A stretch of DNA of 64,000 bases from JAAYRQ01 sp035647815 (GTDB lineage: Bacteria; Bacillota; Syntrophomonadia; Syntrophomonadales; Syntrophomonadaceae): assembly GCA_035647815.1 (NCBI GenBank), contig DASRMR010000025.1:1-64000 (forward strand). Reading direction: 5' to 3'. Shown one piece after another: positions 44,392 to 53,118 of this stretch. Numbering within the stretch: position 1 is the stretch's first letter; each line of letters opens with the position of its first letter. A program made the position numbers and the translations under genes. Under the pieces are notes generated by a model. That model saw only the letters and a list, made by a program, of their open reading frames with translations, did no database searches and had not been told where the DNA came from.

Positions 44392-46533
44392 TTAAACTTT
44401 TTCTAAATTACATAAGGAAGACTTGTATCCTGGAAATCCAGAGATAGGATCATAATAATCTGCTTCAAACAATTGATTAACATCAGCTTCACTATGTCCA
44501 TGATACATATAAACAACCCCAGGTCGCGCCATTTTCGTCAGGTTAGCTTTTACAGTAATGGAGCCCTTAATTGTAACTATTTTTAAATCATCATCTTGCT
44601 TTATTCCTAAATTTTCAGCATCACTAGGATGAATGTCTACAGCAATTTCTGGACGAAGACTTTTTGTCCAAGACAAACGGAACGTCCGCGTATGTGCAAA
44701 CATGGGCAACCTAGAGCCAGTATTCAGAATAAATGGATATTTCTCAGCCATTTCAGGCGTGTTCGCCAAACTATATTTAGGATGATTATAAGCAGGTAGC
44801 GCTTCATAACCGTAAGATTCCTGATATTTTTCCAAACGAGTTGATACAAATTCTAATTTCCCTGAGGGAGTAGTAAATCCGTTTTCGACATATTTCTTTT
44901 CCGGAATTTGCATAGGATTTCTGATTGGCATTCCACCGGGATGTTTTTTCAATTCTTCTATTTTCATTCCACTTGGTTCTATCATCCAATCTAAACAGGC
45001 TTCATATCCTTGATTAAATAAAGGATCATCAATACCAAGTTTTTCTGCTAAATCAAGAATAATACTAACATCATCCCGAGATTCACCAATAGGCTCTATC
45101 GCTGGCTGTGTATAAATAATATAACGTTGAGCATAGCACCTAAGTTCGCTTCTCTCTACAGAACTACATGCTGGCAAAATAATATCAGCATATTGCCCAG
45201 TATCCGTATTAAACAAATCTACATTTACAAAGAAATCTATTTCTTCAAGACTTTCTCTCATAAAGTTAGAATCAGGCCACATTCTATAGTTTAAACCAAA
45301 CCCTATCATGGCTTTGATTGGGTACGGTTTTCCTGATTTAATTTGGAAAGGAAGGCGCATCGCTTGGGCTTCATCTACCAACTCAGACCAGGCCGGGAAT
45401 TCTTCCTGGCCAATTCTTGGAGGTAGCTCATCCCAAGTTTTAGGCATAGTAAATTCAACTTCCCTACCCTTAAAGCCAGCCGTAATATATAAGTAACTCA
45501 TCGGCTGGACAAAATTGCCGCCATAAACATCATAATTTCCTGTTAGACCTGCTAGCGAAAATACTGCCCGGTAATTTTGAACCCCATTCGTATGATGAAC
45601 AACAGGAGACGCACTCGGCATGATGCTAGCAGGTTTTACAGTGGCATACATTCTTGCTGCAGCCTTTATCGTTTGAGCCGGCACACCCGTAATCTCTGCT
45701 GCCTTTTCAGGCGTAAATTCTTGAACATATTCTTTGTACTCTTTAAAACCGTGTGTATATTTATTCACAAAATCTTGATCATATAAATTCTCATTAATAA
45801 TTACATGAGCCATTCCTAAAGCTAATGCACCATCAGTTCCTGGTTTCAGCTGCAGATGAATGTCCGCCTGTGCAGCTGTTGGAGTATAACGAGGATCAAC
45901 ACAAATGATTTTTAACCCTTTTTCTTTTGCTCTTAAAATATGCAAAACATTACCTGTATTAGAATAAAAGGGGTTCGCACTCCAGATTAAAAGGCATTTA
46001 GAGTTTTTAATATCTGGGCCACCCGGCGTCCCAAAAACTAATTTTTGTGACATCGCCATAGCTTGATAGCAAGTACTAGATTCAGTCAGATAATTAGGAG
46101 AACCAAAGGCATGGGCAAGTCTATGCAAAAACGGCCGGTGCCACTTCGCATAGCCCGAATAAAAAGCAACTGACTCTGGGCCATACTCCTCTTTTACCTG
46201 ATTAAATTTTTCAGCAATTGTATTTAATGCTTCTTCCCAAGAAATTGGTTCATATTCTCCAGAACCTCTGGGACCGACCCTTTTGAGTGGCGTTTTAAGA
46301 CGATCACCACTATAGACATATTGCCGCATGGCAGCACCTTTCGAACACAAAGTCCCATTACTATATGGGTTTTCTTTAGTCCCTTCGACTTTAATAATTT
46401 CTCCATCTTTGACATAAAGATCTAGGCCACACTGTGTTAATGGATCACAAATAGTACATACGGATTTATGTACTTCGATTCCAGTGTCTGGGCCAGGTAT
46501 TTTCCCTCGCATTAATTTTTCTATATCTTTCAT
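44392..46533 (-). CDS. molybdopterin-dependent oxidoreductase, catalytic subunit
   Basis: A 713-residue DMSO-reductase-superfamily enzyme binding Mo- or W-bis-pterin. The N-terminal [4Fe-4S] cysteines are in CTICDPLTQC and GTLCSKG (residues about 21-64). The metal ligand is probably the Cys of ESSTCYQAM (around residue 155), as in polysulfide reductase and formate dehydrogenase relatives; there is no selenocysteine. The C-terminal pterin-binding domain (HTRTFRLSWTKS...GHSEADVNQLFE) is complete. No twin-arginine signal is present, so it acts inside the cell. Substrate cannot be read from sequence; reduction of a sulfur, aldehyde or other acceptor, or the reverse, is possible. Confidence 0.9.
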   Translation of the reverse strand: MKDIEKLMRGKIPGPDTGIEVHKSVCTICDPLTQCGLDLYVKDGEIIKVEGTKENPYSNGTLCSKGAAMRQYVYSGDRLKTPLKRVGPRGSGEYEPISWEEALNTIAEKFNQVKEEYGPESVAFYSGYAKWHRPFLHRLAHAFGSPNYLTESSTCYQAMAMSQKLVFGTPGGPDIKNSKCLLIWSANPFYSNTGNVLHILRAKEKGLKIICVDPRYTPTAAQADIHLQLKPGTDGALALGMAHVIINENLYDQDFVNKYTHGFKEYKEYVQEFTPEKAAEITGVPAQTIKAAARMYATVKPASIMPSASPVVHHTNGVQNYRAVFSLAGLTGNYDVYGGNFVQPMSYLYITAGFKGREVEFTMPKTWDELPPRIGQEEFPAWSELVDEAQAMRLPFQIKSGKPYPIKAMIGFGLNYRMWPDSNFMRESLEEIDFFVNVDLFNTDTGQYADIILPACSSVERSELRCYAQRYIIYTQPAIEPIGESRDDVSIILDLAEKLGIDDPLFNQGYEACLDWMIEPSGMKIEELKKHPGGMPIRNPMQIPEKKYVENGFTTPSGKLEFVSTRLEKYQESYGYEALPAYNHPKYSLANTPEMAEKYPFILNTGSRLPMFAHTRTFRLSWTKSLRPEIAVDIHPSDAENLGIKQDDDLKIVTIKGSITVKANLTKMARPGVVYMYHGHSEADVNQLFEADYYDPISGFPGYKSSLCNLEKV

Positions 46534-46589
46534 TTTTTCAACTCCTACTTCATATATTAGTAAGATAACAACATTGCAAGTTTTGTTTA

Positions 46590-47810
46590 TTAACTATGAA
46601 TAACAAAATTATTCAAAGCCACCAAATCTAGGGGGTTTTCCGAATCAAGCAAGCCTTTTAGTAGGGCTTGTTTATAAAACCCGGCTTTTGTATCATTGTC
46701 TAGAAGATTGACCCCTATAAGTTGTTCATCTTTCCAAACAAAGTGCTTATATGCGTGTCCGTCAAATTCTTTTTCTTCTCTATTTCCATTCCACATATCA
46801 CCTATACCAACAAAAACCATGTCCATAAAATAAGTAATGTTATGGGGTATAGTCCCTGTATATTCGTCCTTTATCCCAATCATATTCAAACCAGCAGTTC
46901 GACCTTGATAGCGGGCATTAGCCCATAAACCTATAATTTGCTTTTTTCCTGTCAAGAGATTGGTTCCCTGAGCAACATCACCTGCTGCATATAAAGTAGG
47001 AATGTTAGTTCTTAAATGGTCGTCTACAATAATACCATTGTCTATAACTACCTGATCCTTATTAAGAAAATCAGTATTAGCTCGAGTCCCTGTGCACATC
47101 ATTAATATATCTGCTTCCTCTGGCTCCTTATTACCCTCGAAATAAACTTGTAGTCCCTTAGTATCTTCTTCTATCTTTTCTATCCCTGCTCCGAAACGTA
47201 GTTTTATGTCCTTTTGTTCCAATCTTTCTTCAACAACTCGGGCACAATCAGGATGGGCAGCTAAAGGAAAAATATGATTCGCCATATCAGCTAGGCAAAC
47301 TTCTGCTCCCATTTTATGGAAAGCTTCAACTACTTTCACTCCTACCATCGAGGCCCCGACAACTAATGCTTTTTGGGGTTGCTTTTTTAATGCTTTATGC
47401 AGGGCAATAGAATCCTCAATTGTCCTCATCGTAAAGATTTTTTCACTTTCAATCCCAGGAATAGGTGGCAACATCGGTTTTGCTCCCGTAGCTATTAAAC
47501 ATTGGTCATAATGGATTTTCACTCCTGTTTTGTTTTCAACCGTTTGTGCTAAGGCATCTACCTGAATAACAGGAGATCCTAAATGCAACTGAACATTATG
47601 TCGTTTATAGATATCCCATCCGTAAGGAAAGAAGGTTTCAAAATCCATTTTTCCTGCAGCATAAAATGTCGTTAACATCGGATTATAAGAAGGCCAGATA
47701 CTATCGGAAAAAAGATGTATTTCTCCTTCATAACCTTTATCCCGCATAGCTTTTATGCTTTCTATTGCAGCACAGCCATTTCCAACGACACATATTGTTA
47801 AGTTTTTCAC
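46590..47810 (-). CDS. NAD(P)/FAD-dependent oxidoreductase partner
   Basis: A 406-residue pyridine-nucleotide disulfide-oxidoreductase-fold flavoprotein, GTG start behind GGAGGAGG. FAD site VVGNGCAAIESIKAM (residues about 8-22), central LIATGAKPMLPPIPG, NAD(P) site ALVVGASMVGVKVVEAF (about 150-166) and the second FAD motif TLYAAGDVAQG (about 280-290). There is no redox CxxC, so it resembles the NirB/rubredoxin-reductase-like group. It is first gene of the trio, 56 bases upstream of the molybdoenzyme, and probably links the Fe-S subunit to NAD(P)H. Confidence 0.9.
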   Translation of the reverse strand: MKNLTICVVGNGCAAIESIKAMRDKGYEGEIHLFSDSIWPSYNPMLTTFYAAGKMDFETFFPYGWDIYKRHNVQLHLGSPVIQVDALAQTVENKTGVKIHYDQCLIATGAKPMLPPIPGIESEKIFTMRTIEDSIALHKALKKQPQKALVVGASMVGVKVVEAFHKMGAEVCLADMANHIFPLAAHPDCARVVEERLEQKDIKLRFGAGIEKIEEDTKGLQVYFEGNKEPEEADILMMCTGTRANTDFLNKDQVVIDNGIIVDDHLRTNIPTLYAAGDVAQGTNLLTGKKQIIGLWANARYQGRTAGLNMIGIKDEYTGTIPHNITYFMDMVFVGIGDMWNGNREEKEFDGHAYKHFVWKDEQLIGVNLLDNDTKAGFYKQALLKGLLDSENPLDLVALNNFVIHS

Positions 47811-47971
47811 AATCTCGTTCTCACCTCCTCCTTGCTTTATAAATTTCTTCTTCTAAGTATTATATTTTCATTATAGTATATTCGAGCATTTTCGACAAGT
47901 AGCTGTTGAGTCATCAAAACTTCTATTTATCTTACTCTTTATCCGTTTATTTTATACTACAGTTCATATTA

Positions 47972-48011
47972 CAAAAACAAAAACCCGGTAGCTACCGGGT
48001 TTTTGTTTTTT
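47972..48011 (-). terminator. rho-independent terminator of the mutS-hfq operon
   Basis: A hairpin with core AAACCCGGTA / TACCGGGTTT around GC, extended by A-rich and T-rich arms. It begins right at the hfq stop codon and carries a T-run on the minus strand. Confidence 0.9.
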
Positions 48012-48255
48012 ACTCATCTTCTTTATTTTTTATTTGAAAATTTCCTATTGACCTTACTGGTGATATGGTAGAGATGGCATGTTTATATATAAGTTGTTGT
48101 TTTTGATCCATTTCTATTATAACGGTGAAGTTGTCAAATCCATTAACTAATCCTTTTATTTGAAATCCATTAACAAGGAAAATGGTTACTGGTATTTTTT
48201 CTTTTCTAATTTGATTTAAAAAAGCATCTTGTAGGTTTAGTTGCTGCTTACTCAT
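48010..48255 (-). CDS. hfq: RNA chaperone Hfq
   Basis: An 81-residue Sm-like protein forming hexamers that bind A-rich and U-rich RNA. Sm1 motif NGFQIKGLVNGFDNFTVII (residues about 29-47) and Sm2 motif IYKHAISTI (about 56-64) are present, with a short acidic tail (KNKEDE). Last gene of the leftward mutS-mutL-miaA block, 43 bases after miaA; this miaA-hfq pairing is conserved in many bacteria. Confidence 0.97.
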   Translation of the reverse strand: MSKQQLNLQDAFLNQIRKEKIPVTIFLVNGFQIKGLVNGFDNFTVIIEMDQKQQLIYKHAISTISPVRSIGNFQIKNKEDE

Positions 48256-48298
48256 AATGATATGACCCCCAGTTTATATTATCATCTTCAGATAACTT

Positions 48299-49231
48299 CT
48301 ACACTTTATATAATTGTCCTTCCATATGTTTCAGAATTTTCTCAACAAGTTTTTCTTTATTAGTGTGTTTTCCTACATCAAACCAAGTAATACGTTTATC
48401 TTTATTAAACCAAGTGAACTGCCTCTTAGCAAATCTTCTAGTATCTCTTTGAATCTCACTTATCATCTGCTCCTTAGTTAGAAAACCATCTAAATAATAG
48501 CATATTTGTTTATAACCTAGGGATTGCATGGATTTGAGATCCTGGTTGTATCCATTTTTTCTAAGTATAATTACTTCTTCGATTAGCCCATTATCCAACA
48601 TATCTAAGACCCTATTATTAATTTTTGCGTATAATTCTTGTCGCTCGAGATATAATCCTACACTAGACAAATTGTATTTATCAGGATTTAGGTTTTGCAT
48701 AGTAGAAAAAGGTTTACCTGTTATTTCATATACTTCAATAGCCCTAATTATTCTTCTTTGATCATTGTTGCTAATTATCTTAGCATAATCATTATCTATC
48801 TTTTTTAAATATTCATAAGCATATTCTAAACCTTTCTCACTTATGACTTGCTCCCACTTTTCCCTGATTTCATTTCTAGTCTCCATAGGATAAAAGGTAT
48901 AATCGTCTACTACAGCTTGATAATATAAACCAGTTCCACCTACTAAAATAGGGATAGTGTTATTCTTATTTAATTGCTTAATTAACTTTTGGGCATCAGT
49001 TTGATAATCTACCACAGTATATTCTTGGTCAGGATTTACTATATCAATTAAATGATGTTTAACTTCCATTTGTTTTTGGGGTGAAACCTTAGCAGTGCCT
49101 ATATCCATACCTTTATAAACCTGCATGGAATCACACGATAATATTTCAGCATCTAGTCCCTGAGCAACATAAAGTGAAATTTCACTTTTTCCTACAGCAG
49201 TTGGACCGATTATACTAGCTAAATTATTCAC
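48299..49231 (-). CDS. miaA: tRNA dimethylallyltransferase MiaA
   Basis: A 310-residue enzyme that adds a dimethylallyl group to A37 of tRNAs reading UNN codons; MiaB, encoded in the same block, then thiomethylates it. The GTG at 49231 has GGGGTGAG five bases upstream; a GTG three codons earlier lies within that site and is less likely. Walker A GPTAVGKSE, the SCDSMQVYKGMDIGTAK block, VGGTGLY and the RRIIRAIEVYEITGKP stretch are all clear. Usual length. Confidence 0.97.
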   Translation of the reverse strand: MNNLASIIGPTAVGKSEISLYVAQGLDAEILSCDSMQVYKGMDIGTAKVSPQKQMEVKHHLIDIVNPDQEYTVVDYQTDAQKLIKQLNKNNTIPILVGGTGLYYQAVVDDYTFYPMETRNEIREKWEQVISEKGLEYAYEYLKKIDNDYAKIISNNDQRRIIRAIEVYEITGKPFSTMQNLNPDKYNLSSVGLYLERQELYAKINNRVLDMLDNGLIEEVIILRKNGYNQDLKSMQSLGYKQICYYLDGFLTKEQMISEIQRDTRRFAKRQFTWFNKDKRITWFDVGKHTNKEKLVEKILKHMEGQLYKV

Positions 49232-49257
49232 TTTACTCACCCCGTGATCTTGTTTTA

Positions 49258-50034
49258 TTATAAATCTATAATTCCGTAAGTTATTTTATTGTTAGGACTA
49301 CTAATAAAAGTGTTAATTCCTAGTTGGTCGAATTCCTCACTCCCTGCCACTTCCTTAACTACTACCCTTCGTCGTGCAATTCTACATGCTTCTTCTATAG
49401 AAGAAGGGGTTAATGGGTTATGATTAGCTAATAAACGCAAAGGTGATATTGCAGTACTTTTTAATAGTGGTTTTCTAAACATAGGATCAAAATACACTAT
49501 ATCAAATGAACTATCAGGTAATAATTTGAAATAAGCAAGATGTTCACTATTGATAACTTCGATACGGTGTATAGCTTCGTTTAACCACTCCATTTTAGAA
49601 TTATATAACTTCATACCCCATTTTACTATCCATGCTATAGGTGATGATGACTCTAAGGCTACAACTTGGGCACTTGGATTAAAATAAGATGCAACTGTAG
49701 CATCTGCCCCTAATCCTAATGTACAATCGAGCAATTTGTCGTTATTTCTTAACCCTAAAGCATTTATAAGGGGGTCATTGGTACCTGTCTGCCTAAAAAA
49801 TGAAATTCTAGTTTTTGCCATACTAGGATGGTAAAAGAACTTTTCTCCTTTTATATATAATACGGGTCCTTCACGATTCCATACTATAACCCCATCAGCC
49901 CTATAATCTTCTTGTATGGAAACTATACTTCTATCTTCACGAGCTATGAAAGGTAAATTTGTTTCAATCAAAAACTCAGCTAAAAATTCGTTCATATCAA
50001 TTTTAGATAGAGTAGTAGTAACTACAAGTTTCAT
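49258..50034 (-). CDS. class I SAM-dependent methyltransferase (RsmJ-like)
   Basis: A 258-residue methyltransferase. The ATG at 50034 lies four bases after the mutL stop and uses the GAGG at the end of mutL as ribosome site. SAM motif I LLDCTLGLGADATVAS (residues 101-116) and motif IV YFDPMF (about 178-183) resemble RsmJ, which methylates G1516 of 16S rRNA in E. coli; the N-terminal 90 residues differ, so a nucleic-acid substrate is likely but not proved. It is translationally linked to mutL in the mutS-hfq block. Confidence 0.85.
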   Translation of the reverse strand: MKLVVTTTLSKIDMNEFLAEFLIETNLPFIAREDRSIVSIQEDYRADGVIVWNREGPVLYIKGEKFFYHPSMAKTRISFFRQTGTNDPLINALGLRNNDKLLDCTLGLGADATVASYFNPSAQVVALESSSPIAWIVKWGMKLYNSKMEWLNEAIHRIEVINSEHLAYFKLLPDSSFDIVYFDPMFRKPLLKSTAISPLRLLANHNPLTPSSIEEACRIARRRVVVKEVAGSEEFDQLGINTFISSPNNKITYGIIDL

Positions 50035-50038
50035 AGCA

Positions 50039-51772
50039 TTACCTCTTAAACATACGTTCAATATCGCTATGGTTTAATTTTATTATAGTTGGCCTACCGT
50101 GAGGACAATTTCTATAATCATCAGTTTTGAATAGCTTTTGTATAATTGTTTCCATCTCCTGAAAATTTAAACGAGTACCAGCCTTTATAGATCTTTTACA
50201 AGCCATAGTAATTATGGCTTTATCGTGTATATCTACTGTTTTATCATCTTTTAGTAGTTCTATAATTTCTAATATTAACTCCTCTTCTTGCCCAAAACTT
50301 ATACTAGGCGCACTTCTTAAAATTATGGAATCATAACCTAAAGGCTCTATAGTAAACCCTAAGCTTTTAAATATATCTATGTTTTCTATAAGTAACTCTA
50401 TATCTCTAGATGATAAATCAAAAGTTAGTGGAAAAGCTAATATTTGAGAATTCGGGTTATTGTTTAAATATTGATTTTTCAGCTTTGCATAATTTATTCT
50501 TTCTTCTGCTGCATGTTGATCTATAAACCATAAGGCTGCATCATATTCAATTAAAATGTAAGTATTACTATATTGACCGATTATTTTGTAAGGGGTTTCG
50601 GTAAAATTACTAATACTAGGTTCTCCCAGATAACTACTGTCAGAAGTTATTAAGTTGTTATTATTGACAGGCGCGATGAAATCGAAAGGATTATTTTCAA
50701 ACAGAACATGTCTTTCCGCTGATTCATGTATAGTAGAATGGTGCTTTTCAGTGTTAGTATCCGATTGCCATTTATGTACTGGATTATATTCTATCTTACT
50801 TAATCTTTCCTTAATAACTCGATATACAATTTGAAATACATCTTTTTCATTTCTAAAGCGAACTTCACTTTTCTGAGGATGCACATTAACATCGACTTCT
50901 TCAGCTAATATCTTTATAGATATTATAATTATAGGATGCTCTCTAGAAATTAATAATCCTTTATAAGCAGTATCAATAGCTTTGTATAACATACCACTAC
51001 GAATCGGGCGGGAATTCACAAAAAAGTGTTGGTTTTTACGACTCCGTTTAGTAAAATCAGGAGATGATATTAAGCCTTGTACTGAATATTGACTACCTTG
51101 GTAATCTATACTAATTAATGAGTCTGCAAAATCATGGCCAAAAATAGCTCGTACAACATCTTGCAAGTTACCATTACCAGGTGTTTTATAATATTGCTTG
51201 TCATCTTTCTTGAAACTAAAAGATATTTCAGGATGAGCTAAGGCATATTTACAAACTAGGTCATGTACTACATTACCCTCGGTAACTGTAGTTTTGAGAA
51301 AACTTTTCCTAGCTGGCATATTATAAAAAAGGTCATAGATTATAATTCTAGTTCCTTTTGGTGTGGGAAAAGCTGCTAATTCTTTAATAGACCCATCTTC
51401 AAGTTCTGCTTTTATGCCATTTTCATCTGATTTATTTGTAAACACAGTAACTTTAGCTACTGAAGCAATACTAGGTAATGCCTCACCTCGAAAACCCATA
51501 GTATATATCTGGTGTAAATCATCTGTAGAACCTATTTTACTAGTAGCATGACGTAAAAAGGCTAAAGGTAATTCTTCTTTAGTCAGTCCTATCCCATCAT
51601 CTTCTACTTCTATGGAGTCTTTACCACCATTAAGTATAGACACATCGATTTTCGAGGCTTTAGCATCTATAGAGTTCTCTATTAATTCTTTTACTATTGA
51701 TGCAGGTCTATCGATAACTTCTCCAGCCGCTATTTTATTAATTAAATCATCATTAAGCAACTTTATTGACAT
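50039..51772 (-). CDS. mutL: DNA mismatch repair protein MutL
   Basis: A 577-residue protein linking MutS to strand removal. GHKL ATPase domain with IENSIDA, DDGIGL and GFRGEALPSI (residues about 30-105). The C-terminal endonuclease domain has the DQHAAEER motif, ACKRSIKAG and NCPHGRP. In the DQHA(x)2E(x)4E motif the final Glu is Ala here (DQHAAEERINYA), a change from the Bacillus pattern; whether it affects cutting is unknown. The ATG overlaps the preceding deacetylase stop codon (TAATG). Confidence 0.95.
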   Translation of the reverse strand: MSIKLLNDDLINKIAAGEVIDRPASIVKELIENSIDAKASKIDVSILNGGKDSIEVEDDGIGLTKEELPLAFLRHATSKIGSTDDLHQIYTMGFRGEALPSIASVAKVTVFTNKSDENGIKAELEDGSIKELAAFPTPKGTRIIIYDLFYNMPARKSFLKTTVTEGNVVHDLVCKYALAHPEISFSFKKDDKQYYKTPGNGNLQDVVRAIFGHDFADSLISIDYQGSQYSVQGLISSPDFTKRSRKNQHFFVNSRPIRSGMLYKAIDTAYKGLLISREHPIIIISIKILAEEVDVNVHPQKSEVRFRNEKDVFQIVYRVIKERLSKIEYNPVHKWQSDTNTEKHHSTIHESAERHVLFENNPFDFIAPVNNNNLITSDSSYLGEPSISNFTETPYKIIGQYSNTYILIEYDAALWFIDQHAAEERINYAKLKNQYLNNNPNSQILAFPLTFDLSSRDIELLIENIDIFKSLGFTIEPLGYDSIILRSAPSISFGQEEELILEIIELLKDDKTVDIHDKAIITMACKRSIKAGTRLNFQEMETIIQKLFKTDDYRNCPHGRPTIIKLNHSDIERMFKR

Positions 51773-53118
51773 TAATAAACCGTCTCCAAGTTTTCATTAC
51801 AATTGTACATATAATACTTATCTAACACCTTATCTTGTAAGTAAACTATATTAAATTTCCCCATCTCAATCATGTCTTTGTATGCCTGTCTAGCATGTGC
51901 CTGACAAGTTGAACATGCATAAATAGGTATAGATATACAGTAAACATCATAAGTTGTTCCACTGCTTTGCCGTGAAGCTGAATTAATAGTTTTAAACCCT
52001 AGACATTGGTCGCATATTCTAAGTAGGTTTCTCTGGTTTTCGCTAATTCCTTCAGTATCATAGTAGACTCGGTTATTTTCTTTTTTAAATTCTTCAGAAC
52101 TTCTTCGCACTCGGTCAACTACTTCTTCTCGTGTAAAATAATTATGTCTTTGTAGCTCGATTACCTTTTTTATATGGTCTATATTTCCCCTCGGTTCTTT
52201 CAGCTGTCCCGGCACATAACCAGGTTCTTTAAGATTAGAATAATCAATCCCTGCCATTGCCATTATTATAGCTGCATTAACATAGGGTAGAGCTGTTTCG
52301 ACAGAATAGCCACCTTCTAATACTGCAATATCAGGGTTTAATTTAGTGTTTAAATCTGCATAACCTTGAGCAGTAAAAGCCATATCAGCTAAAGGATCAC
52401 TAAAATGGTTATCTTGCCCAGCAGAATTTACAATTAATTCAGGCTCAAAATCTTCTAATATTGGAAGTATTAAATCTTCTAAAACATAATTAAATCCATA
52501 ATCAGTAGTTTTAGGTAATAAAGGTATATTTATATTAGTACCATATGCTAATGGGCCACCTAATTCTTCCACAAATCCTGTGCCCGGATATAAAGTACGT
52601 CCATCTTGATGAAAAGAAATAAAGAGTACATCTGGATCATCATAAAACATTTCTTGCGTACCATCTCCATGATGAACATCAGTATCTATGATAGCTATCC
52701 TTTTCAAGCCGTATTTCTTTCTAATATATTCAACCATTATTGCTTCATTATTTATATTACAAAAACCACGATTACCATGAGTTACAGTCATAGCATGATG
52801 TCCAGGCGGTCTAACTATAGCAAATCCATTATCAATTTCATTGTTTAAAACTGCATCTGCAATAGTAATAGATGAACCAGCCGCTATAAAATGTGCCTCA
52901 GTTAAATGAGTGTTTAACTCAGGTACAACAAAATGCGCTCTCAAAATATCTTTAGGCTCACATAATGTTGGACGATATTCTGTAATATTTGGTAAATCCA
53001 TTATTCCTTCTTCAAAGAGATAATCTCTAGTATATAATAAACGTTCTTCTCGTTCTGGATGTGTTGGAGATATACCCCAATCAAAAGCAGGAAAGAAAAG
53101 AACACCAGTATTTCTCAT
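51772..53118 (-). CDS. histone deacetylase/AcuC-family amidohydrolase with Cys-rich tail
   Basis: A 448-residue zinc deacetylase of the HDAC/acetoin-utilisation/acetylpolyamine amidohydrolase superfamily. Active-site parts: PPGHHAMT (His pair), DTDVHHGDGTQE (zinc Asp and His), AGQDNHFSDPL (second zinc Asp) and LEGGYS (transition-state Tyr). The last 85 residues form an extension with CDQC and CSTC pairs (around residues 369-372 and 410-413), perhaps an added zinc or Fe-S site. It may deacetylate lysines, such as acetyl-CoA synthetase, or a polyamine. It overlaps both the hydantoinase gene (ATGA) and mutL (TAATG). Confidence 0.88.
   Translation of the reverse strand: MRNTGVLFFPAFDWGISPTHPEREERLLYTRDYLFEEGIMDLPNITEYRPTLCEPKDILRAHFVVPELNTHLTEAHFIAAGSSITIADAVLNNEIDNGFAIVRPPGHHAMTVTHGNRGFCNINNEAIMVEYIRKKYGLKRIAIIDTDVHHGDGTQEMFYDDPDVLFISFHQDGRTLYPGTGFVEELGGPLAYGTNINIPLLPKTTDYGFNYVLEDLILPILEDFEPELIVNSAGQDNHFSDPLADMAFTAQGYADLNTKLNPDIAVLEGGYSVETALPYVNAAIIMAMAGIDYSNLKEPGYVPGQLKEPRGNIDHIKKVIELQRHNYFTREEVVDRVRRSSEEFKKENNRVYYDTEGISENQRNLLRICDQCLGFKTINSASRQSSGTTYDVYCISIPIYACSTCQAHARQAYKDMIEMGKFNIVYLQDKVLDKYYMYNCNENLETVY

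Noticed and set aside
44392..46533. Selenocysteine in the molybdoenzyme
   Set aside because: The frame has no internal stop and the expected metal ligand is Cys (ESSTCYQ).
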